Made by a program: the position numbers and the translations under genes. 6,358 nucleotides of DNA, taken from Candidatus Methanogaster sp. UBA203 (GTDB taxonomy: Archaea > Halobacteriota > Methanosarcinia > Methanosarcinales > Methanogasteraceae). Of the stretch, positions 1 to 4,565 are shown piece by piece (position 1 is the stretch's first letter; every line of letters begins with the position of its first letter). Where the stretch lies: the NCBI GenBank assembly GCA_002503595.1, contig DASC01000136.1:1-6358 (forward strand). Direction: 5' to 3'. The notes beneath the pieces were generated by a model that was not told the DNA's origin, ran no database searches, and worked only from the letters and a program-made list of their open reading frames with translations.

Positions 1-82
1 AAAAGTCTCTGATTTCGCTGGAATTTTCGATTGTGCCGGCGCAAAGATTGGAAACCACAGAATCCATCAGAATCAGGAAAAT
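1..82. other. Non-coding flank downstream of the AAA+ gene
   Basis: No gene is visible in this short stretch. It contains a GC-rich near-palindrome (TTGTGCCGGCGCAA, about 32-45). It also has a short GGAAACCACAGAATC segment that loosely resembles the GGAACCACAAGATTAC segment at the other end of the window. It may therefore be a decayed member of the same repeat family, but the match is too short to prove it. No clear T-tract terminator for the minus-strand gene was seen here. Confidence 0.4.
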
Positions 83-1366
83 TTAGTAAAAAGACTGTAT
101 ACTTTTTTGTATAGTATTTTTCTCTTTTAGCAAACTCCATTTCAGTATTGGGTCAGCACTCCAGAACTTATCTTTTCCTGTTTTTCTTCGGAGATACACA
201 TACCCGGATTCCTCCAAATCTTTTATATATCCAGAGATATTTGACCTTGGCAAGTCCAGCAAATCAGAGAGACTTTTGTTTGTGATCTCTTCTCTTCTAA
301 CTATTTCCATCAAAACATCTTTTGCTCTCGGTGTTATTTTTTTGGAAGAATATCTTTTTTCAAGAACCAATTTGAGAGTTCTAGCTAAAGTGTTATCATC
401 AAGTACTACTGGTTTCTCTTCAGTTACTTCTTGTACTGCAGTTGATAAACTATTCAAAATATGCCTAATATTGCCGCCCCATAAGTCAAACAATATTTTT
501 AGACAATCGTTGGTGAAAGGAATGACATAGTCCAAGTCTTCAATTCTCATAGCTTCAAACCTTTTTTTAATTAATTCATTCACTTCCTCTAAAGTAAATA
601 CTTCAATAATAATGGGAACATCGGTCATGATGGATGAAAATCTTGGTATACTGTTGAAATACGTTTTTACTGTTAGATTACCAACAAATACAAAATGCAC
701 TCCTTCAGTTTGGAAAAAATCTCTCAAATTCTCAAAAAGATCCCTTATATTATCTTCAGATAGCAATTCTGTATTGTTATAATGTATTATAATGTCGTGT
801 CCTGTTCGCTCACCAATTTCCTGGCAAACTTGCATGAAAAACTCAGTTAGACTAAAAGAAGTAATATGGCTTGTCGTTTTCCTATCTTTCCCATGGCTTA
901 CACCAAAACCTGCAATTTGTAAACCCAAATTCGTATCGCTAAACCCCACGTCTGTAATGGATTCTAATTTAGAATAAGTTTCATCCCCTATCGATCCGGG
1001 TTTCGATACTTTAAGTGTTGCAAAAATCCCGGCTAATGTGTTGAGAATAAATACATCGGAATTCCAATCGCTTTGTATTGCTATTTCTTTAAAAGGTGTA
1101 AAATATCCCTTCTCAATTGCATAGCGTCTTACTACGTTAACAAAGCTTGTCTTGCCCACTCCAACATCGCCATAAACTAAAGTTCGAGACCCCCCCTTTG
1201 AACCAAATATTTTTCCCAATTGTTTAATTTGTTCATGTCTTCCGATAAAACATTCTAATGGTATTATGCCACCTTTTACTAAAATGGGTGCACTCGAAAA
1301 GGGATTACTTCGTACGCCGTATAATTCCCAAATATCTCTTATGATCTCGATTGGCACACCACCCAC
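83..1366 (-). CDS. AAA+ ATPase with C-terminal winged helix (Orc1/Cdc6-like or STAND-like)
   Basis: This is a 427-residue cytoplasmic P-loop ATPase. The N-terminus has a GVRSNPF segment (17-23) and an FIGR box (40-43), as in Orc1/Cdc6-like ATPases. Walker A is GDVGVGKT (66-73). The Walker B position reads DIIIHYNN (191-198), with two Asn where Asp-Glu is usual. Sensor 1 is near FVFVGN (225-230), and a sensor-2-like GGNIRHIL lies at 297-304. Residues about 344-405 form a MarR-type winged helix with a recognition-helix-like segment (RSNISGYIKDLEE), so DNA binding is likely. The start is GTG at 1366, because an in-frame TAA lies at 1382-1384; GTG at 1357 is an alternative. The gene stands alone on its strand and is much more AT-rich than the plus-strand operon, consistent with horizontal acquisition. 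Its role is unknown: replication initiator of a mobile element, transcription regulator and defence-type ATPase all remain possible. The ATPase and winged-helix calls are secure; the process is not. Confidence 0.85.
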   Translation of the reverse strand: MGGVPIEIIRDIWELYGVRSNPFSSAPILVKGGIIPLECFIGRHEQIKQLGKIFGSKGGSRTLVYGDVGVGKTSFVNVVRRYAIEKGYFTPFKEIAIQSDWNSDVFILNTLAGIFATLKVSKPGSIGDETYSKLESITDVGFSDTNLGLQIAGFGVSHGKDRKTTSHITSFSLTEFFMQVCQEIGERTGHDIIIHYNNTELLSEDNIRDLFENLRDFFQTEGVHFVFVGNLTVKTYFNSIPRFSSIMTDVPIIIEVFTLEEVNELIKKRFEAMRIEDLDYVIPFTNDCLKILFDLWGGNIRHILNSLSTAVQEVTEEKPVVLDDNTLARTLKLVLEKRYSSKKITPRAKDVLMEIVRREEITNKSLSDLLDLPRSNISGYIKDLEESGYVYLRRKTGKDKFWSADPILKWSLLKEKNTIQKSIQSFY

Positions 1367-1378
1367 GTTATATTTGAT

Positions 1379-1389
1379 TAGTTAAAAAG
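1379..1389 (-). promoter_or_regulatory. Possible TATA region of the AAA+ gene
   Basis: Read on the minus strand, this is an A/T-rich stretch (GCTTTTTAACTAA) about 14-24 nt before the GTG at 1366. The distance would suit a leaderless or nearly leaderless archaeal transcript. No strong ribosome binding site is seen before the GTG. The box is not a good match to TTTATATA, so the call is weak. Confidence 0.3.
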
Positions 1390-1399
1390 CTGTTGGATA

Positions 1400-1430
1400 G
1401 TTACATGAATCCTTGTAACAAAGATGTAAC
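1400..1430. promoter_or_regulatory. Operator-like cluster of three GTTACA/TGTAAC half-sites
   Basis: GTTACAT (1400-1406) and ATGTAAC (1424-1430) form a perfect 7-bp inverted repeat. A third half-site, TGTAAC (1414-1419), lies 11 bp before the last one (1425-1430), which is about one helical turn. The cluster is 35-65 nt upstream of the AAA+ gene start, just beyond its likely TATA region, where an archaeal regulator could act. The winged-helix protein encoded next to it is an obvious candidate to bind, but that is inference. Confidence 0.4.
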
Positions 1431-1442
1431 TATGTCTTCTGT

Positions 1443-1537
1443 TGTCGGTTGAAAAACATGATGTCGATCCTGCAAACATTGGTGCGATTGGATTGGGGAT
1501 CAGTGAAATCCGTGTTAATCCGTGGCTAAAAGTTTTA
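1443..1537 (+). repeat. Dispersed ~95-bp repeat, copy 1
   Basis: This block matches 6147-6243 over its whole length with about 75-80% identity by eye and few gaps. Shared exact stretches include CAGTGAAATCCGTGTTAATC and GGCTAAAAGTTTTA. On the minus strand the 3' half carries the ACGGATT/GATTAACAC-type core common in intergenic repeats of many archaea and bacteria. The copies lie outside the plus-strand operon, one on each side, in the same orientation. Minus-strand frames through both copies read KTFSHxLTRISLIP; this reflects the shared DNA and is not evidence of a gene. Confidence 0.85.
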
Positions 1538-1578
1538 GGGTCTCTGGTATCTTGAGTTGCAGTGACCAACGCTTATAA

Positions 1579-1626
1579 AGAGATTGCCCATTTTATCCAA
1601 ATCTCTCCACTCTGATTTAGGAGATT
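1579..1626. repeat. Mutually exclusive inverted repeats
   Basis: AGAGATT (1579-1585) pairs perfectly with AATCTCT (1600-1606). The same AATCTC can instead pair with GAGATT at 1621-1626. The two hairpins cannot form together. A TATA-like CTTATAAAG lies just before (1572-1580). No open reading frame follows closely, so the arrangement may be accidental or a relic of a lost element. Confidence 0.3.
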
Positions 1627-1671
1627 TTCCGGGAATTTAGTCTATTCCTATGCGGTTTTAATCACGAATTA

Positions 1672-2017
1672 CGCGCCCCGGACGAATGACACGAGAGTGC
1701 CGAGATAAATTCATACTCGCCAGCTGGTGAAAATCCAACCTGAGGAAAGGTTAGCCACCACCTCAGAACCGAACCCAGCACCCGAGTACTGGTAACAGGC
1801 TGATGTGAAGCCGGGGGACGGGATACTATGCCACAACGAATGGTGTTGGTTATGAGCCCCGAAATTTCGACAATCCTGGAAGCCGACGTTCTTCGTGTGA
1901 CGGAAGGCAGCATTCACACCACTGTTAGTCCAATCCTCCGGTCTTGGAATATAGCAGAGAGTTCTGGGACATTGCGAGGTGATGTGAGTCCAGCGGCGCA
2001 GCCATCTCCACATGATT
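1672..2017 (+). mobile_element. Degraded group II intron, 5' part of domain I, without RT or domain V
   Basis: The block begins GCGCCCCGG, near the GTGCGCC-type start of many bacterial group II introns. It then runs through structured segments without a usable reading frame. It contains a CAC-GAGA-GTG hairpin with a GNRA loop (1690-1699), a CTGAGG/CCTCAG stem (1740-1745 with 1761-1766), and GTTAGCCACC followed by AACCGAACCCAG. This GTTAGCCA...ACCGAA order resembles domain I of bacterial class B-like introns as I remember them. A GGGG/CCCC stem (1813-1816 with 1857-1860) encloses a CAAC/GTTG hairpin. No maturase or reverse transcriptase and no domain V (AGC triad with GAAA loop) is seen downstream. 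The recognition comes from memory of intron sequences, not from an alignment. Another structured RNA is the main alternative. Confidence 0.6.
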
Positions 2018-2030
2018 TCCGTGTTAATCT
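2018..2030 (+). repeat. 13-nt core of the dispersed repeat at the intron-fragment edge
   Basis: TCCGTGTTAATCT here is identical to 6216-6228 inside repeat copy 2, and 12 of the 13 bases are shared with copy 1. A 13-mer match can arise by chance in a window of this size. However, it falls in the core of the repeat family and just where the intron-like sequence fades, so it may be the trace of a repeat insertion or recombination junction. Confidence 0.3.
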
Positions 2031-2110
2031 TATGTACTCTCGTGGTTTTATATGCGGATATCCACAGAATACTCGAGTAAATACGATAGTGCCACATTCC
2101 GGCAGTTGTG

Positions 2111-2120
2111 CTTATATAAG
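2111..2120 (+). promoter_or_regulatory. TATA-box candidate for the rpo7 operon
   Basis: CTTATATAAG is a good archaeal TATA element and would place transcription start near 2140-2146. That leaves a 5' leader of about 90 nt before the rpo7 ATG. The leader contains a compact CACCG-CCC-CGGTG hairpin (2156-2168). A second A/T-rich box, TATAAATA at 2215-2222, is only 12 nt before the ATG and therefore too close to serve as the TATA box of this gene. Confidence 0.5.
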
Positions 2121-2233
2121 ACGAACCAACGTTCCCGGAAAATAGTAAAAAGTCTCACCGCCCCGGTGCAAAAGAATTAATATCACAGCCGCGCAACTGT
2201 TATTCGGTTTTTCTATAAATAAAGAGGCATAGC

Positions 2234-2806
2234 ATGTATCTGAAAACAAGACTGGTTGACACCGTTCGCATCGACCCTGAACAGCTTGGGATGCCGGTTA
2301 TGGCGGCTGTAGGGCGGGCGCTTCGCGATAAACTCGAAGGACAGATCGACAAGAAACTCGGCGCACTGGTCGCTGTCCTCGATGTGGTCGATATCGGCGA
2401 CGGACACATTCTCGTTGGCGATGGGGGCGTGTATTATGCGGCGACGTTCGACGCGCTCATGTACAAACCCATAATGCAGGAGGTCACCGAAGGGGTCGTT
2501 GTCGAGGTCGTCGAATTCGGCGCGTTCATCGGTGTCGGACCGCTCGACGGGCTGATTCATGTGAGCCAGCTGACCGATGATTTCGTATCTTATGACGGGA
2601 AGAACGGTCGTCTCGTCTTCAAGGAGAGCGGACGGGCGGTCACGGAGGGGGATAAACTGCGTGCGCGCATCGTTGCGGTCAGTTTGAACGAACGCGATCC
2701 GCACGAGAGCAGGATAGGGCTTACGATGCGCCAGCCAGCACTCGGCAAACTGGAATGGCTCGAAGAGGCTGCAAAGGAAGAGAGTAACAAGGAAGGGAAA
2801 GAATGA
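2234..2806 (+). CDS. rpoE1: DNA-directed RNA polymerase subunit Rpo7 (RpoE1, E')
   Basis: At 190 residues this has the usual length of archaeal Rpo7, the homologue of eukaryotic Rpb7. With Rpo4 it forms the stalk of RNA polymerase, which helps open complex formation, binds nascent RNA and supports elongation and termination. Residues 1-80 form the N-terminal tip domain (IDPEQLGMP near 13-21, then the GDGGVYYAATFDALMYKP region at 62-79). An S1/OB RNA-binding domain spans about 82-168 (VVEFGAFIGVGPLDGLIHVS at 92-111, SRIGLTMRQP at 159-168). The C-terminus ends LGKLEWLEEA plus a short charged tail. The ATG is preceded by GAGG at a suitable distance. The stop overlaps the start of spt4 in an ATGA, so the two are probably translationally coupled. 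This is the first gene of the operon. Confidence 0.97.
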   Translation: MYLKTRLVDTVRIDPEQLGMPVMAAVGRALRDKLEGQIDKKLGALVAVLDVVDIGDGHILVGDGGVYYAATFDALMYKPIMQEVTEGVVVEVVEFGAFIGVGPLDGLIHVSQLTDDFVSYDGKNGRLVFKESGRAVTEGDKLRARIVAVSLNERDPHESRIGLTMRQPALGKLEWLEEAAKEESNKEGKE

Positions 2807-2988
2807 GTGAACAAGCGTGCAGAGACTGCCACAGGATCGTGAGCGGGCAGAACTGCCCGGTATGCGGATCAAGCTCGCTCAGCAAGGACTGGAGCGGATA
2901 CGTCATAATTATAGATCCGGAACTCTCGAGTATCGCTGCGAAACTGAATATAACGACTGCTGGAGCGTATGCGTTGAAGGTGCGGTAA
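2803..2988 (+). CDS. spt4: Transcription elongation factor Spt4 (RpoE2, E'')
   Basis: This is a 61-residue archaeal Spt4. It pairs with Spt5 (NusG homologue) and sits on the RNA polymerase clamp, making elongation processive. A four-cysteine zinc ribbon is visible: C6-x2-C9 and C18-x2-C21. It is followed by the family's SxDWSGYVIIIDPExS block (about 27-43), which builds the Spt5-binding sheet, and the C-terminal AYALKVR. Full length for the family. The start codon lies inside the end of rpo7 (ATGA overlap), the common archaeal arrangement of rpoE1 and spt4. Its TAA is followed with no gap by the GTG of the next gene. Nothing is missing or unusual. Confidence 0.96.
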   Translation: MSEQACRDCHRIVSGQNCPVCGSSSLSKDWSGYVIIIDPELSSIAAKLNITTAGAYALKVR

Positions 2989-3549
2989 GTGGCTCTTCTT
3001 CTTTCGGATCGCCTGAAATCGAGACTGAAAGTCCCGCATGGGACGCTGTATGCCGGATCCGGGCGAAAGACCATGGACGTGCTGAAGAGCGCGCCGGATC
3101 TGGAGAATCCTTCAAAGATCATCTCTGTGGGTGATATTACGACCTGCAACCTGATCGAATCAGGCATCCTGCCCGACATCTGCATCGTCGATCATCTCAC
3201 ATGCCGGGTAGCGGTATCCGATGAAGTCAAAAAGCGCATCCGGCATCCGGCATATCACGAGGTCACTGTAAAGAACCCTGCCGGCACCATCACACCAGAC
3301 CTTGTGACCGCTATAACGGATGCGATGCAATGCGAACGCCCCATCCGCATATTTGTGCAGGGTGAGGAGGATCTCGCGGTCATGCCCGCGGTCATGCTTG
3401 CACCGCTCTCCTCGATAGTTATATATGGACAGCCATCGAGTGGATGTGTGCTTATCAAGGTGACCGGTGAAAAAAAAAAGGAGATACGAGAACTCTTGAA
3501 AGAGATGGAAGATGCTAACGATGGCAAATTGCTACGGAGGATGCTTTAA
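2989..3549 (+). CDS. GTP-dependent dephospho-CoA kinase (DUF359 family)
   Basis: This 186-residue protein belongs to the archaeal DUF359 family, shown in Thermococcus to phosphorylate dephospho-CoA with GTP, the last step of CoA synthesis. It is unrelated to bacterial CoaE. Family blocks are present in order: SVGDITTCNLIESGILPDI (46-64), the IVDHLTCR loop (66-73), NPAGTIT (96-102), GEEDLAVMPA (125-134) and IYGQPSSG (145-152). The loop at 66-73 is usually closer to IVDgKTxR as I recall, and here the Lys position is Leu. The gene starts at GTG directly after the spt4 stop. The C-terminal helix is charged and lysine-rich; it is encoded partly by a run of ten A (3470-3479). The stop overlaps the rps24e ATG by one base. 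The family call is secure; activity depends on the altered loop being tolerated. Confidence 0.93.
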   Translation: MALLLSDRLKSRLKVPHGTLYAGSGRKTMDVLKSAPDLENPSKIISVGDITTCNLIESGILPDICIVDHLTCRVAVSDEVKKRIRHPAYHEVTVKNPAGTITPDLVTAITDAMQCERPIRIFVQGEEDLAVMPAVMLAPLSSIVIYGQPSSGCVLIKVTGEKKKEIRELLKEMEDANDGKLLRRML

Positions 3550-3551
3550 TG
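3536..3551 (+). promoter_or_regulatory. Strong Shine-Dalgarno site for rps24e
   Basis: GGAGG at 3536-3540 lies within the last codons of the dephospho-CoA kinase gene, eight bases before the rps24e ATG (3549-3551). The TAATG overlap shows that the ribosomal protein gene is both coupled to its neighbour and served by its own strong site. This is the best ribosome binding site in the operon. Confidence 0.75.
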
Positions 3552-3845
3552 GATATTGAGATCGTAAAGGATGAAGAGAATGTACTTTTGAACAGACGGG
3601 ATATTGTATTCAAGACTGACAGAACTGGCATGTCAAGAGAGAGTGCGAAGAACATGCTTGTGGCACTTCTCGATACTACCCCCGAACTGCTGATACTCGA
3701 TCGGATGAACTCACAGTACGGCATGCAGGATATACTCGGATACGCCCGGTTGTATGATAATAAGCAGAACCTGCGCCGGATCGAACCCGATTACATGATT
3801 GCGCGCAATGCGCCGGCAAAGAAGAGCGACGGGGGCGAGAGTTGA
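3549..3845 (+). CDS. rps24e: 30S ribosomal protein S24e
   Basis: This 98-residue archaeal/eukaryotic-type small-subunit protein is absent from bacteria. The family pattern runs through it: an N-terminal MDIEIVKDEENVLLNRRDI strand region, then RTGMSRESAKNMLVALL (25-41). This is followed by the LLILDRMNSQYGMQDILGYARLY core (near 47-69), in which Q-x-G and GYARLY are typical. The short C-terminal tail is variable. The ATG overlaps the preceding TAA (TAATG) and has a GGAGG upstream. The next gene, rps27ae, starts 2 nt after its TGA, so the two are produced together. Archaeal genomes commonly keep S24e and S27ae adjacent, as here. No defects are seen. Confidence 0.96.
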   Translation: MDIEIVKDEENVLLNRRDIVFKTDRTGMSRESAKNMLVALLDTTPELLILDRMNSQYGMQDILGYARLYDNKQNLRRIEPDYMIARNAPAKKSDGGES

Positions 3846-3847
3846 TC

Positions 3848-4006
3848 ATGCGCGTAAACGAATACTACACCGTAGAAGAAAATAAGATCACACGTTCGAG
3901 GCAGTTCTGTCCGAAATGCGGCAGCGGCGTATTCTTGGCTGAACATGCAGATCGCATGACCTGCGGAAGATGCGGATACACCAAATACAAACAGAAGAAG
4001 AACTAA
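3848..4006 (+). CDS. rps27ae: 30S ribosomal protein S27ae
   Basis: This 52-codon gene encodes the archaeal S27ae, the zinc-ribbon small-subunit protein that in eukaryotes is fused to ubiquitin. Translation from the ATG gives MRVNEYYTVEENKITRSRQF, then a C21-x2-C24 pair (CPKC), the signature GVFLAEHADRMTCGRCGYT with C39-x2-C42, and a basic tail ending KQKKN. All four zinc ligands and the FLAEHADR motif are present, and the length is normal. A TTG at 3842 is in frame, but the ATG matches the family start. The gene lies 2 nt after rps24e, and its TAA directly abuts the ATG of the lipoprotein gene. It is easily missed by gene finders because of its size. Confidence 0.95.
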   Translation: MRVNEYYTVEENKITRSRQFCPKCGSGVFLAEHADRMTCGRCGYTKYKQKKN

Positions 4007-4534
4007 ATGAAGCGATATTATCTGATGGTTGCCCTATCTCTTCTAATGGTGATGGTTGTAAGCTCGATCGGGTGCATCACATCTACCGATCCGGCAGGGG
4101 GGAACCAGTTATCGGCGGTCAGGGAGACGCTTGGAACAACGCCCCTGATCGATGCCGGTGAAGCGATCAACATCACCGCAAACAACGAGACGATCAAGGG
4201 ATTCCTGAGCCAGAAGTTCACTGCGCCGAATCGGAGGAGTGTACAGGCAGTGCTCGTTCAGAACTCCACGTACACCATCTCCAAACCATCTGCAGACCCC
4301 AATGGGTCCTCTTTCTGGGACGTCAATCGGTCTGCAAACGTCAGTGAGTCGCCTTTCCTCTGGAAGGTCGATCTGATCGAGCGTAGTTGCAGTTGCGGCA
4401 GCAGTGGCAAGAATCTGTATATTGCGACCGCGCTGATAGATCCACAGACCGGGGAGATCGTTGACGCAAAAACATACTCGATGTCTGAAAACAAGTACGG
4501 ACAGAGTACCTGCATAAGTGCCTGCCACAAGTGA
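4007..4534 (+). CDS. Secreted lipoprotein, PepSY-like, unknown function
   Basis: This 175-residue protein begins with a basic MKRYY and a hydrophobic stretch (6-22), followed by a lipobox-like SSIGC, with C23 as the probable lipid-modified residue. It should therefore be anchored on the outer face of the membrane. The mature part has six N-x-S/T sequons (N55, N60, N86, N99, N107, N111), fitting archaeal surface glycosylation. An AGEAINITANNETIKGFL segment (50-67) and a later LWKVDL...YIATALIDPQTGEIV segment (118-152) resemble a PepSY-type fold. Four cysteines outside the signal (C128, C130, C169, C173) form a CSC and a C-terminal CISACHK. The latter is a CX3CH, one residue longer than a standard haem c site, so disulfides or metal binding are more likely. 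The ATG abuts the rps27ae stop. I do not recognise a named family, and function is unknown. Confidence 0.8.
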   Translation: MKRYYLMVALSLLMVMVVSSIGCITSTDPAGGNQLSAVRETLGTTPLIDAGEAINITANNETIKGFLSQKFTAPNRRSVQAVLVQNSTYTISKPSADPNGSSFWDVNRSANVSESPFLWKVDLIERSCSCGSSGKNLYIATALIDPQTGEIVDAKTYSMSENKYGQSTCISACHK

Positions 4535-4535
4535 T

Positions 4536-4542
4536 AAATATA
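4536..4542 (+). promoter_or_regulatory. Internal TATA-box candidate before the KaiC-like gene
   Basis: An AAATATA-type box follows the lipoprotein stop directly and is centred about 26 nt before the ATG at 4566. That is the spacing expected for a leaderless archaeal mRNA starting at or near that ATG. No ribosome binding site is seen before the ATG, which agrees with a leaderless start. The KaiC-like gene and the zinc-ribbon gene could thus be transcribed independently of the ribosomal operon. Confidence 0.45.
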
Positions 4543-4565
4543 CGAAAAAATCCCTTATAATATCG

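Noticed and set aside
1378..1569. Minus-strand 63-codon frame with KTFSHGLTRISLIP
   Set aside because: It lies in repeat copy 1, and a related peptide appears only because copy 2 has the same DNA. There is no ribosome site, domain or coding character.
1726..1736. GGTGAAAATCC, resembling the cobalamin riboswitch core
   Set aside because: The following CCCGCCACTG-type and AGCCAGGAGACC-type segments of the B12 box are missing, and no cobalamin gene is downstream. The context fits intron domain I better.
1740..1760. CTGAGGAAAGGTTAG, resembling RNase P RNA P4 (GAGGAAAGTC)
   Set aside because: The second half of the RNase P core (ACAGAA...) and the expected pairing partners were not found in the next 400 nt.
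1711..2097. Minus-strand 128-codon frame (and overlapping frames at 1662-1913 and 1828-2145)
   Set aside because: They cover the structured intron-like block in several frames at once, with His/Trp/Cys-rich low-plausibility peptides. The sense strand reads as RNA structure, not protein.
2215..2222. TATAAATA as the rpo7 promoter
   Set aside because: It is only 12 nt from the ATG, whereas archaeal TATA boxes lie about 25 nt before the transcription start. The box at 2111-2120 is better placed.
2213..2872. Minus-strand 219-codon frame opposite rpo7
   Set aside because: This is a shadow of the well-supported rpo7 gene, produced by its codon bias.
2817..3134. Plus-strand 105-codon frame overlapping spt4 and the dephospho-CoA kinase
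   Set aside because: It is in a different frame from two genes with full family motifs and has no homology that I recognise.
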